A stretch of DNA of 64,000 bases from Impatiens glandulifera (lineage: Eukaryota; Streptophyta; Magnoliopsida; Ericales; Balsaminaceae), in assembly GCF_907164915.1 (NCBI RefSeq), contig NW_025919597.1, positions 22,952 to 86,951 of the forward strand. The letters are read 5' to 3'. Numbering within the stretch: the first letter of the stretch is position 1; each line of letters begins with the position of its first letter. Shown in pieces: positions 47,627 to 58,189 of the stretch. The position numbers were made by a program, and so were the translations under genes. The notes below the pieces were generated by a model. It ran no database searches. It saw nothing but the letters and a program-made list of their open reading frames with translations, and was not told the DNA's origin.

Positions 47627-48236
47627 GCCAGGGGTTCGGCTAGATTAATAGGTTTAAGCATGCTTGATGATGTCATCAGTTATTTAATAGGCTTTAACTT
47701 GTTGAAGTAAATAATGTTTATTTCCAAGGCAAAATCTAATTATTACCAAGATATTAATGATGACAAATATCTATTGACAAGATGTGAGTCTCCCCTTCTT
47801 GATGATGGACACATGTCGTCATCTTGATCGTGGTAGACTATTTTATTTATTACAGGTTTCATTTTTTTTTAAAAATATGCATGAAAACTCAGTCAGTCAT
47901 CTCAGGTTAACCGGAGAAGTTCATTCCATCAGACTAGAATGCATTTGTACCAAGCGGTTTTCCATGACCGGTTTTAGTAGGATGTATTGTTCCGATTGTG
48001 AAGAGATGTTGATTTATGTCAACATTTGTTCAACTTTGGATTTATTATATCCACTTCAACCTGGTTATTTCAACTGTATAGTAAGTATACATGTGATTTG
48101 AATTTATGAATTAATCGGGCATAACCGGAGACTTCCTCCTGGTTAGCACTTTTGAATTATTAATGGCCTATTTGAATATGGTTTGAGAAGCGAGAGCTTC
48201 TCCCTGAACACATATCCCGGTTCTATACATGCATAA

Positions 48237-48694
48237 TCATGATATGAGTTGATTAAGATTGGTAAGTCCCAAAATATTTCGGAAGTGAGAAAACTTAGCT
48301 TCCTGTAGCGGTTTCGTGAATATATCCGCTACTTGTTGCTCGGTCGAGACATATTCCAGCCGGATGTGTTTCTCCTGAACGTGCTCCCGGATGAAATGAT
48401 GTCTTATATCGATATGCTTTGTTCTTGAGTGCAACACCGGATTGTATGTAATCGCTATAGCGCTGGTGTTGTCACAGAAGATTGGAGATTCCTTGGCTTC
48501 TATCCCGAAGTCCCTTAGTTGCTGTTGGATCCAGAGAAGTTGTGCACAGCAGCTTCCAGCCGCTATGTACTCTGCCTCTGCGGTTGATGTTGCAACAGAC
48601 GTTTGTTTCTTGCTGCTCCAAGTGACTAACCGGTCACCTAGGAACTGGCAGGTTCCACTTGTGCTCTTTCTATCAATCTTACATCCTGCGTAAC
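48237..48694 (-). CDS. RNase H, C-terminal part, of copia element 2 pol
   Basis: It continues the pol frame after the hAT insertion: GCKIDRKSTSGTCQFLGDRL, STAEAEYIAAGSC (catalytic Glu), IFCDNTSAI (catalytic Asp) and the family tail ADIFTKPL. No stop occurs before 48237. The duplicated target of the hAT element lies at its 5' edge (48687-48694). Confidence 0.9.
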
Positions 48695-51600
48695 TAGGGT
48701 TGTAAACGAATCGAATCGAAGCGAATATTACTGTATTCGATTCATATTCGTGAAACTATTCGAATATTCGTATTCGTATTCGAAATTTTTTCGAATAATT
48801 AATGTGATTCGTATTCGATTTGAAATTGATATTCGTATTATTCGATTCGATTCGAGTATTCGATTCGATTTTTTTTAAAACATATTTTATACAATTTATT
48901 CGAAAATTTGAAAATTAATATTTTTACATAATATATAACAATATTCAATAAAATTACCTAATAAAAATTAAATAATAATGTTCAAATTACGATTTCAATA
49001 TTCAATTCCCAATACAATGCAAGCCATTAATTAAAACTTCCGCGTAACATAACATAAACAATAGTTATCAAAAGAACATTTCATTAAAGTGGTTTGTAAA
49101 TCAATATTCGAATCCTTCATGGCTTGCAAATCAAGTGGTTTGCAAATGACATTGATCGGTTGTTCTTGCTCCTAAACAAAAATAAAAATCAATTAAAAAT
49201 TTATTTATTTATGAAAACATGCATATAACTCAAATAAATTATAAAATAAATAGAGAACTCACATATGTCATAAGGGTTTTCTTGATCCCATGAATTTGAC
49301 GAACCCAATCTGCTCCACAAATCAACACTTGTACCATATCAGATGTTAACCTTGATCGATAAGGATCCAACACTCGCGTTCCTGCACTAAATGTAGCCTC
49401 TGATGCCACTGTACTAATAGGGATAGCTAGAACATCACGAGCTAACTTGGATAGAATTTTAAACTTTAATTCTTGAGATTTCCACCAAGCCAAGGCATCA
49501 AACTGTACACTTGTATCCTCGTCTTGAGTTCTAAAAACCCCTTCCTCCAAGTAAATATCCAAATCCGACTTTAGAGGATCATGAACCTCAACAGTATCCA
49601 AATACCGATCAAACATAGAAAAACCAGAAGGCACAAATTTTTCTTTAGACGTGGAGTTCGCACATGTAGAAGAACATTGTACTGAAGTAGTAGACTTTCG
49701 GGATCTTGATTGATCAACTTCAACATACTCAAAGAACAAGTTATATAATGCTTCTCGAACCTTCATCACATTTGTAAGTGCTTCAACCTTACTATATATG
49801 TTACCGAAAGCAAAATCAACCAACCTCATTTTGAACCTAGGGTCTAGTATCGCTCCAATTTCCATCAAAAGATTGCATTCTCCCCAATATTTGTCAAATT
49901 TCTCCTTCATCTTTTTTATCATCACTCGAATAAACTCATCAACATGATTTTCTTTTTCATTCAATACATGCTTGACTCTCCAAATAACAGCAAGATAAAC
50001 ATTTGAAGTAGGATAATCAACTCCAGAAATTACATTAGTCGCTTCATAAAAAACCTCTAAAATATCAATAACATCCTTCACTTTTTTCCAATCATCAGGA
50101 CTAGGACAATGACGATAAAAAAGTTCACCCTCTTTAAATATAGGAAATGCATCCTTAACTCTATATGCCTCAACTAACATCTCATATGTAGAATTCCAAC
50201 GAGTTGGACAATCAATGATCAATTTTTTTACTTGGATTCCTAAATGATGCACAACATCTGAGAATTTTCTCAACCTAGACTCTGATTGGTTAATAAATCG
50301 CACACTCTTTTTGACATCATCAATAATATTTTGAATCTCAGAAAGACCATCTTGAACAACAAGGTTCAATATATGTGCAGTACACCGAACATGAAACAAC
50401 TTACCTTCTAATGGCAACTTACGACTCTTAGAGAATGTTTCTTTAGCAATTCGAATTGCTGAATCATTGTTCGAGGCATTGTCCACAGAGATAGTGAAGA
50501 CTTTATGCTCTATCCCCCAATCTTTTGTACACTTCATAAGCCCATTAAAGATATCATGACCTGAATACCAAATAAACAAATCAAATTACTAAACAATAAA
50601 TATAATGCAAGAAAAATTTTAATTATAAAAAATAAATTTACCAGCATGTGGAGGAGGTAGAGGTATGAAGCTAAGAAGTCGTTTGTGAAGGTTCCAATTT
50701 GAATCAACAAAGTGACCAGTGACACACATATAAGAAATCTTTTGCACCTTTGACTTCCAAATGTCAGTGGTTAAGGAAATCTTATTGATGTCTCTCAACG
50801 CCAATTGTAATTTTTTCTTCTCTATGTCATATACATTAATGACATCTTTCTTTGTCGTGGCACGAGAAATCTTTTCAAATAGGGGTTGGTTGATACTCAA
50901 CATGAAAGTAAAACCAAAACTTTCTACAACATTAAACGGTTGCTCATTCATTAAAATCCAATGGGCAATGGCCTCTCTTTGCTTCATATGATCATATTTA
51001 CCATCTGACAAAGGATTCATCTCAAACTTAGATTTGATAGGCTGAAATTGCAATGTCTTTTGTTTTTCAGTGTGCATTTTCTTTTGCACGCACCTCTTCA
51101 AGTGATTCCAAAGATGACTTGTTGTACCGCTAGTTGGCCTAGAAAGAAGACTTTTGCAATATATACATTGGTACTTAAAATTTTCATCATTTCCAATCAC
51201 TTCAATGAATTCGGTATGAGCTTTAGAAACTTTCTTTCTCTTTTTCTTTTCAAAATGCCCCTTATCTTCCTCAACTTCATCATCTTTACCATCTTCCACA
51301 TTTTTACCTTCTTCCTCAACTTCATCATCTTTACCTTCTTTCTTATCTTTCTCCTCATCAACATTCACATTCTCAATTCGCAAGGCACCATCAAATTCAT
51401 CATCATTTATCTCGATCATAGTAACGTCGACTGGAGAAGAGAAGAGATGAGATGGAGGCAGTGGTAGGTTTTGAGTGATTAGCAGCAGAATGACTAGATG
51501 TGAATTTTAAGTTTTCAACCAAAGAAATATATATATATATATATACTAGGGTTTTAGAATAAATAATATTTACAAAATTAAAATTAATAAAATGGTATAT

Positions 51601-51921
51601 ATATAATATAATATATATATATATATATAATATAATATATATATAATATATAATATATATTTATATATAATATAATATATATATATAATATAATATAATA
51701 TATATATATGTAATAGAATATATATATATAATAAAATATTTAATCGAATATTAGCGAATACCGAATCGAATATCTAGATTTTGTATTCGTATTCGTTTAT
51801 TAGTCGAATCGAATCGAATATTTTTATTCGAATTCGAATCACAAAATTACGAATACGAATATTAAAATTCGAATACGAATACCGAATCGAATCAAAAGTA
51901 TTTGATTCATTTACAACCCTA
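48695..51921 (-). mobile_element. hAT transposon inserted in RNase H
   Basis: Ends TAGGGTTGTAAACGAATCGA and its inverse TCATTTACAACCCTA, the hAT (Ac-type TAGGG) pattern. The flanking 8 bp are TGCGTAAC and TGCGTAAT, one mismatch. ATTCG/CGAAT subterminal repeats fill about 48705-48870 and 51740-51900, and a TA-rich stretch lies at 51520-51740. It encodes one spliced transposase gene on the minus strand. Confidence 0.93.
49239..51419 (-). CDS. hAT transposase, one intron, apparently complete (699 aa)
   Basis: Exons 51419-50642 and 50560-49239 with an 81 bp GT-AG intron (50641-50561) join in phase, giving 700 codons including the stop. Domains: an acidic N-terminus, a BED zinc finger (CIYCKSLLSRPTSGT...HLWNHLKRC, about residues 85-110), the RNase H-like core with TVDNASNND-type SVDNASNND, then CTAHILNLVVQDGL, and the C-terminal hATC dimerisation region (LAWWKSQELKFKILSKLARD; VASEATFSAG). 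This matches the DAYSLEEPER/RICESLEEPER-like group. With no stops seen, it may be autonomous. Confidence 0.88.
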
Positions 51922-51929
51922 TGCGTAAT

Positions 51930-53049
51930 CGGCGTCTGAGTAGCTTATAAGATTGAAGCTTGAGTCTTTTGGGTACCAAAGTCCCACTTCTTGAGTTCCC
52001 TTCAGATATTTTAGGATTCTTTTGGCCGCCGTATAGTGTGATTGCTTTGGATTTGCTTGGAATCTTCCGCATACTCCAACCGCAAACAGAATGACAGGTC
52101 GGCTGTCTGTTAGATATAGCAATGACCCGATCATTCCTCGATATGCTGTGATGTCAACGGCTTGACCAACATCATCTTTGTCCAGCTTTACGGAAGGACT
52201 CATTGGCGTGGCCGCTTCTGCGCATGTATCCATTCCAAATTTATTCAGCAGTTCGGCTGTATACTTCGGTTGACTTATGAATGTTCCGGCTTCAATCTGC
52301 TTAACCTGAAGTCCTAGAAAGAAACTCAATTCTCCCATCATACTCATTTGAAATCTATCAGTCATCATTTTTGAAAACTTGTCACATAACTTTGGATCGG
52401 TTGATCCGAATATAATATCATCGACATAAATCTGAACAAGTAATATTTGTTCCTTCCTTTCAAATTTGAAAAGTGTTTTGTCTACCGAACCTATTGTGAA
52501 TTTGTGATCAAATAAAAATTGTGTCAATGTATCATACCAAGCTCTTGGAGCTTGTTTCAAACCGTAAAGGGCTTTGTTCAGCCGGTAAACGTGATTTTCG
52601 TGTTCTGGATTTTTGAAACCTGGAGGTTGATTAACATATACCTCTTCATTTACTTTACCGTTTAGAAAAGCACTCTTAACATCCATTTGAAAAACTTTGA
52701 AATTTTTAAAGGCTGCGTATGCTAAAAATATTCTAATGGCCTCAAGTCTAGCTACAGGGGCAAATGATTCTTCAAAATCAACGCCTTCTTCCTGTTTATA
52801 GCCTTGAGCCACTAACCGGGCTTTGTTCCTCGTAACTAAACCGTCTTCATTGAGTTTATTTCTGAATACCCATCGTGTTCCTATAACCGGTTTGTTTTTC
52901 GGTCTAGGGACTAGGTACCAGACTTTATTTCTCTCAAACTCGTTTAGTTCCTCTTGCATTGCTAAGATCCAATCTGGATCTGACAATGCTTCATCTACCT
53001 TTTTCGGCTCAATTTGTGATATGAAAGCTGAGTTTTCATAGTGACCCAA
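51930..53049 (-). CDS. Reverse transcriptase and RNase H start, copia element 2
   Basis: From a stop-free frame: [43 protein letters not shown], catalytic [16 protein letters not shown] and the RNase H start SYSDADYA. Then the hAT element cuts the gene. The ORF shares its frame with the integrase part upstream, separated by one TAG at 53053-53055. Active-site Asp residues are all present. Confidence 0.9.
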
Positions 53050-53052
53050 ATT

Positions 53053-54738
53053 CTATTGCCTAGTTCGGACGGGTGAGGATATGTTACCTATTACTAGTTC
53101 AAGAGGATGATTTTTGTTCCTTCTAAGGTTAATCCGAGACGTGTCTATCAAGCTTTCGGTTGGCTGATCAAGGTTAGACTGATCGGTAGGTTGAACAGAG
53201 TCAGACCGACCGATTTCTTCAGTAGAAACTGAAGCTTCAACTTTCCGCGGTAAAGCAGCTTGATCAGGCTGAGTTTCAGCATCAACCGCTTGGTCCTTGA
53301 CAAAACGTCTAAAAACCGGAACCTCGTCTTCATCATCAGAATAGATATTAAAATTGTCCATTCTGTTGTGAAGATCGAAGGGTAATGCAGTGTTTCGTTC
53401 AACCGATTCATCGAAAACAACGTGTGCGGTTTCTTCAACTGTTAAAGTCCTAGTATTGTATATTCTGTAGGCTTTACTCACAGCTGAATATCCCAACATT
53501 ATTCCCTCATCGGATTTAGCATCAAAAGAGGTCAAGTAATTCTTGCCGTTATTGTGAACAAAACATTTGCTACCAAAAATTCGAAAATACCGTACGCTTG
53601 GAATTTGATCAAAGTAAATTTCAAAAGGAGTTTTAGAAAATCGTTTAGTTACTAAAGATCGATTTTGTGTAAAGCATGCGGTATAGATAGCTTCAGCCCA
53701 AAACTTTTGAGCAATACCCGAATCAGCTATCATCGACCTTGCGGCTTCCTTGAGAGTTCGGTTTCTTCTCTCAGCCAAGCCGTTTTGTTGAGTAGTTCTG
53801 GCACTAGACAACTCATGTCTAATACCGGAATCATCAAGAAAAGTAGTTAAATTACTGTTTATAAATTCAGTTCCTCTATCACTTCTGATTTTGTTCACTC
53901 GAATAGATTTTTCATTTTGTATTCTCAAAATCAGTTTTATTAGGTTTTGAGTTGCTTGGCTTTTAGAAGCTAGAAAAGTAACCCAAGTATATTTAGAGTA
54001 ATCATCAATAACTACCATGGTATAATGCATGCCTCCTAAACTAGTTACTTTAACCGGACCAAACAGATCCATATGCAAGAGTTCTAAGCATCGTTCAGAT
54101 TGATAGTTTCCTTTACTTTTGAAAGATGATTTTACTTGTTTGCCCATTTGACATGCAGCACATACTTTATCTTTTGAGAATTTAACGTTTGGAAAACCGT
54201 GAACTAGTTCCTTGGAACATATGAAGTTGATCGTTTTGAAATTCAAGTGATTTAACCGTTTATGCCAAAGCCAGTTTGGGTCATTTCCGGCTATCATACA
54301 CACAGGTTTTTCAAAATCAGTTTTCCAATTGACTTTGTAAATATTTCCCATCCGGTTACCGGTTAAAAGAATGTCATTATCCTGATTTTTGACTAAACAT
54401 GAGTTTTTATGAAATTCAACTTTGTAACCCACATCACACATTTGACTTATACTTAACAGGTTAAAGCGTAGTTCTTCTACCAGCAATACATTACTTATGG
54501 ATAAATTACCATGGACAATCTTACCCTTGCCCACGGTTTTACCTTTCGAGTTGTCCCCGAATGTGATGATTGCTCCGGTTTCGTACTTGATGTCGGTTAG
54601 TAGCTCTTTGTTTCCGGTCATATGCCTTGAACATCCGCTGTCCAAGTACCATTCTGAATTCTTTAGCCGGTTGCTCCTCCTCACCTGCAACAAACAATTA
54701 TTTACACCTTTCTGGTACCCACATTCAGTTGGGTCCAT
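53053..54738 (-). CDS. Protease and integrase of copia element 2
   Basis: The ATG at 54738 overlaps the end of gag by 14 bases in a different frame. Protease LDSGCSRHMTG has the catalytic Asp. The integrase zinc region is HKRLNHLNFKTI...CAACQMGK, and the core has HMDLFGP, SDRGTEF and the Glu of NGLAERRNRTLKE. A low-complexity linker follows. The frame ends in a TAG, with RT in the same frame after it, so one nonsense codon splits pol. Confidence 0.9.
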   Translation of the reverse strand: MDPTECGYQKGVNNCLLQVRRSNRLKNSEWYLDSGCSRHMTGNKELLTDIKYETGAIITFGDNSKGKTVGKGKIVHGNLSISNVLLVEELRFNLLSISQMCDVGYKVEFHKNSCLVKNQDNDILLTGNRMGNIYKVNWKTDFEKPVCMIAGNDPNWLWHKRLNHLNFKTINFICSKELVHGFPNVKFSKDKVCAACQMGKQVKSSFKSKGNYQSERCLELLHMDLFGPVKVTSLGGMHYTMVVIDDYSKYTWVTFLASKSQATQNLIKLILRIQNEKSIRVNKIRSDRGTEFINSNLTTFLDDSGIRHELSSARTTQQNGLAERRNRTLKEAARSMIADSGIAQKFWAEAIYTACFTQNRSLVTKRFSKTPFEIYFDQIPSVRYFRIFGSKCFVHNNGKNYLTSFDAKSDEGIMLGYSAVSKAYRIYNTRTLTVEETAHVVFDESVERNTALPFDLHNRMDNFNIYSDDEDEVPVFRRFVKDQAVDAETQPDQAALPRKVEASVSTEEIGRSDSVQPTDQSNLDQPTESLIDTSRINLRRNKNHPLELVIGNISSPVRTRQ

Positions 54739-55771
54739 GGTTGATTAGTCCCTTTGGGATCCAGACTTGAATAAGTCGGATCACCTTCCCGGTATCTGCC
54801 TTATGTTGTGATGAGTTTCTTTGATGTCGAGTTTTATTTGGTTTATTCGGTTTCCGGTTGACCTTCTTTCTCTCAGGATGAAGCCATTTTTGTGATTCAG
54901 TAGGACTTACATACTTAAGTGTTTCTTCCGGTTTTAAGTGTTTTTCGGTTTTTGAACTCTTGACAAATCTTATGAATGGAAGGTTGTCTTTCGTGAGTTT
55001 CATCCCGTTAGGTTGTTTTGATTCGTTTTGTTTATTTGGTTCGTAACCGATACCATATCTACACTTAGGGTGTCTTTTATAGTTACACATTTGTTTTACA
55101 GCTTGACGTGATCTCTCCCACGCAACCGCTCGTTCATCGGTTTCGGTTACCGGTTGAACTATCTTCTCATTATCGGAGAATAGTTCATCCGGTTCATACA
55201 TTTCGATTTCACATGTTTTATCATATACAATTTTTGATTGTTCGGTTTTAGATTCGAGCGAAGTCGGTATGTACGCAGATATGTTTCTGAACTCAGCAAC
55301 CATTTCGTTGAGTGTAGAAATCAAATCTTCTTTGGTAAACTCGTCAGAAGAGAAATCAAATACCTCTTCGTCGTTTTCCATGAAGCAGGTTACTTTCTCT
55401 TCACCGTCTTCATTATCGGAGTATGCCCACTCGCTTCCGCCGTAGGATGCAATGAGCGCCTTCTGAATCTCCTTTCCTTCGTCTGCATGCTGATCATCGT
55501 TTCTCCGATAGTTATTTCCCTGGTAGTTGTTTCCCTGGTACCGGTTGCCTTGATAGTTGTTCCACTGATAGTTGTTTCCCAGATAGTTTCCTTCCGGTTT
55601 TCTATCGTCTCTCCTTGGTTTTCTACATTCTGACCTGAAATGTCCAAAACCGTCACAGTTATAACATCTTTTATTTGATTTGTCTACATAATTATAATTA
55701 AAATCATTGTTAGATGGTGACTGGCTCTTCTTCATGGATTTCCCGAATTTCTGAGCTAGCATCGCCATCAC
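54725..55771 (-). CDS. gag of copia element 2, C-terminal part with zinc knuckle
   Basis: Nucleocapsid CCHC motif CYNCDGFGHFRSEC, preceded by FGKSMKK and followed by an Asn/Gly/Tyr-rich tract (NNYQGNRYQGNNYQGNNYR) and an acidic region. It ends LINHGPN and TGA. It is in frame with the N-terminal part (55784-56500), separated by one TAG at 55784-55786. Copia elements usually fuse gag and pol; here the pol frame is shifted and has its own ATG. Confidence 0.85.
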   Translation of the reverse strand: MMAMLAQKFGKSMKKSQSPSNNDFNYNYVDKSNKRCYNCDGFGHFRSECRKPRRDDRKPEGNYLGNNYQWNNYQGNRYQGNNYQGNNYRRNDDQHADEGKEIQKALIASYGGSEWAYSDNEDGEEKVTCFMENDEEVFDFSSDEFTKEDLISTLNEMVAEFRNISAYIPTSLESKTEQSKIVYDKTCEIEMYEPDELFSDNEKIVQPVTETDERAVAWERSRQAVKQMCNYKRHPKCRYGIGYEPNKQNESKQPNGMKLTKDNLPFIRFVKSSKTEKHLKPEETLKYVSPTESQKWLHPERKKVNRKPNKPNKTRHQRNSSQHKADTGKVIRLIQVWIPKGLINHGPN

Positions 55772-55783
55772 ATCTTTAGTGAT

Positions 55784-56500
55784 CTAATCGGTGCTCTTGA
55801 CTGGAGCCGGAACGGTTGATTCTTGGACCGCCGGTTCCACCGATGTAACCAAAGCTCTGGTTGCGGTTGATGTGGATGCTTCGTCTTCGATCCGAGACTT
55901 GATCTCAAACTCGTAGGCTTTTAGATCCTCGAACACATCATGCAACTTCATCTGCCCGAGGGTGCTTGATTCCCTCATCACCATGGTCTTGATATCCCAG
56001 GTGCTTGGCAGAGATCTTAAGGCCTTTATGATTACTTCTCGGTTGTCATACTTCTTTCCGAGTGTTTGAAGCTCGTTGACTACACTAGTGAACCGGTTGC
56101 TGAATTCCTTCATGTTTTCCCCCGGTTTCATCCTGATGTTTTCATATTTCTGTGTAGCCACCAAGATTTTGTTCTCCTTAGTTCTTTCGTTTCCCTCATG
56201 GATCTGAATGATCGTTTCCCAGGCTTCCTTTGCATTTTCGCACTCTGATATTTTGTTCAAGGTGTTATCATCTATAGCCTTGTAGATGTGCCTCATGCAA
56301 TGGTTGTCCAGGTTACTCCGTCTTCGATCTTCATTCGTCCATTGGTCTGCCTCCTTGTTGATCTTGATCGGTCCTTCTTTCAGGACTCGGCTCATCTCAT
56401 CATCTAACGTAATCAGATGTAGATACATCTGTTTCTTCCAACTGCTAAACGCTTCGCTGTTTAGCATTGGCGGCTTGTCGCTGTGGGTCATGCTTCCCAT
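55784..56500 (-). CDS. gag of copia element 2, N-terminal part
   Basis: The ATG at 56500, 32 bases after the primer site, begins MGSMTHSDKPPMLNSEAF. The UBN2-type capsid region follows: SSWKKQMYLHLITLDDEM, NAKEAWETIIQIHEG, MKEFSNRFTSVVNEL and VIIKALRSLPSTWD. It ends in TAG, then continues in frame as the zinc-knuckle part. A single C-to-T change from a Gln codon would explain the stop. Confidence 0.85.
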   Translation of the reverse strand: MGSMTHSDKPPMLNSEAFSSWKKQMYLHLITLDDEMSRVLKEGPIKINKEADQWTNEDRRRSNLDNHCMRHIYKAIDDNTLNKISECENAKEAWETIIQIHEGNERTKENKILVATQKYENIRMKPGENMKEFSNRFTSVVNELQTLGKKYDNREVIIKALRSLPSTWDIKTMVMRESSTLGQMKLHDVFEDLKAYEFEIKSRIEDEASTSTATRALVTSVEPAVQESTVPAPVKSTD

Positions 56501-56531
56501 CTTCTTTGGTTGCTTGAGTGCTAAGAACCTC

Positions 56532-56543
56532 GCTCTGATACCA
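56532..56543 (-). promoter_or_regulatory. Primer-binding site of copia element 2
   Basis: The reverse strand reads TGGTATCAGAGC, two bases from the 5' LTR, complementary to initiator Met tRNA. Confidence 0.95.
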
Positions 56544-57189
56544 CTTGTTAGGATCGGGGACGCCCTTGGAGGACCGGGGTGTTTCCGGTTTCAGGAAGGG
56601 TGGCCGCTTACAACACACAACAGTCTTTGGTGATAGTCCAGTTAAAGACTATGACCGTTCTCAGCACTTCGCAAACTGTCACAGACTCTTGAACCGGGTT
56701 CAAGGGCGGAAATGTCTGTTTCAGTCTGAAGTAACGTATGCGACTTAGATGATGTTTTTAGAAGGAGTAGGTTTTAGATATGTGAGTGGACCGTTTTTCG
56801 GAGTGAGATTGATTTTGGTTCGGTTAGATTCAGTGAATAAGCGGGAAATAAAGAAAAAGACACAAGACAGGATTTTTTATGGATGATCGGAGCAAACCCT
56901 CCTACGCCACCCCTTCTTCTCAGGTTATGAGAAGGATCTCCACTAACTTTCAACGTTACAATAATAACACTTTCGGTCGAGCCCAACTCGCTACTCGCCG
57001 GATACACCAACTCACTCTTGATGTAATACACAACACAGTACAAACACACATAGACAAAGCTTCCGGTTTATGACACACCAGTTTTGGATCGTTCGTAGGA
57101 TTTTATCTCTCTAAGATTTTGTAACTTATCGCTTGCTTTCGTATTTTCGTGTTCGCTTAGATGCTTGGAAAAATTTCTTCCTTGGCTTC

Positions 57190-57197
57190 TATTTATA
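57190..57197 (-). promoter_or_regulatory. TATA box of the copia element 2 LTR
   Basis: The reverse strand reads CATATAAATAGAAG; transcription would start near 57165. Confidence 0.6.
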
Positions 57198-57998
57198 TGA
57201 AAAATATGACAACGGTCATATTTTCTCTCTCCAGGAGATTGGCCGCTGGAAACCGGTAATGATCAATAGGCTTGCACAGATCAATTTGGACACATGGCAG
57301 ACATGCACTTAGCCGGTTTGCATTTTGGACACATGGCAGACATGCACTTAACCGATTTGCATTTTGGACACATGGCAGCTCTTACATATTCCCAAGGAAT
57401 ATTGTAATAATTATCTTGCCCCATGCCTGATTTCTTCTCTTACATATTCCCAAGGAATATTTTATTTGTCTTAACACGTCTTCAAGATATTCATATCTTT
57501 TGAATAATTTGCCCGTTGCAACTCAGCTGGTCATGAACTTGAACCGTTCCGGATTTCTGCACAAGGATTTCATCTAAAACCTGAGAGTATTTATTAGCCA
57601 GAGCTGAGGGCAATTAATGACCGGAGCGGCTGCATTTAATCAACCGGAGCATTTATGACTAGAGCGACTACATTTAATCAACCGGAATATTTATGACCGA
57701 GCGGCTGCATTTAATCGACCGGAACATTTATGACTAGAGCGGCTCATTTAATAACCGGAGCATTTATTACCGAAACTCATTTATGACCGGCCATGCTATA
57801 TTAAGTGTCGGTTGACCGATCCGGTTTGACCGGAGCCTTCTTTCATTAAATGTCTGTTTGACCGATCTCTTAACTGAACTCCGGTTGACCAACCGGCTGA
57901 CTGAACTCTCCGGTTGACTGAACCGATTTGACCGAAGCTTTTTACTTCAAACCGAAAGCTTAGTTTCCCTGAAATAGCAAAACTTTAAATATTATTTG

Positions 57999-58072
57999 CA
58001 ACTAGTGAGATTTGATCCCTAGTCACCTGTGTGACAGGCAGATGTGTTTACCACTACGCTACAACAGCTTCT
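57999..58072 (-). tRNA. tRNA-Asp-like sequence (pseudo-tRNA or SINE head) in LTR U3
   Basis: The reverse strand reads GTTGTAGCGTAGTGGTAAAC, then CTGCCTGTCACACAGGTGAC (a full anticodon stem-loop with GTC), then GGGATCAAATCTC in the T-arm position. A-box and B-box positions fit tRNA-Asp(GTC). The T-loop differs from GGTTCGA and the acceptor stem is poor, so it is not a functional tRNA. It may be the head of a SINE or a decayed tRNA copy. Confidence 0.65.
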
Positions 58073-58189
58073 TGTTATATTTAAACCAATTAATATACTT
58101 GATATAATTTAGCGGTTTAACATATATATTTGAACTTAGTTTTATCTATTCATTAAATTTTCATAAGTTATAACAATTATTTTCTAACA

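Larger units (their letters stand above)
40123..58189 (-). mobile_element. Copia element 2, 18 kb, minus strand, nested in the element 1 LTR
   Basis: Outer ends TGTTAGGATC (40123) and TTTCTAACA (58189) are flanked by AATGG on both sides (40118-40122, 58190-58194). In element order: 5' LTR 58189-56546, primer site, gag, pol, three accessory-family ORFs, a coiled-coil ORF, tandem purine tracts and 3' LTR 41670-40123. A hAT transposon interrupts RNase H. Removing it leaves about 14.8 kb, very large for copia, mainly because of the six kilobases between RNase H and the 3' LTR. Few stops interrupt gag and pol, so it is younger than element 1. Confidence 0.93.
56546..58189 (-). mobile_element. 5' LTR of copia element 2 (1644 bp)
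   Basis: TGTTAG...CTAACA bounds. The conserved block lies at 56877-56920 and a TATA box TATAAATA at 57197-57190. U3 has short repeats of GGACACATGGCAGACATGCA (57280-57370) and of CATTTATGACCGGAG-type phrases (57600-57790). A tRNA-Asp-like sequence is at 57999-58072. It matches the 3' LTR well only over the first 350 or so bases. Confidence 0.88.

Noticed and set aside
54690..54740. Mini-intron between gag and pol in element 2 (TTTGTTGCAG before GTGAGG)
   Set aside because: The implied intron would be far shorter than plant splicing allows, and the pol frame is already open through this stretch.
57999..58072. Functional tRNA-Asp gene
   Set aside because: The T-loop and acceptor stem do not match a working tRNA; recorded as tRNA-like only.
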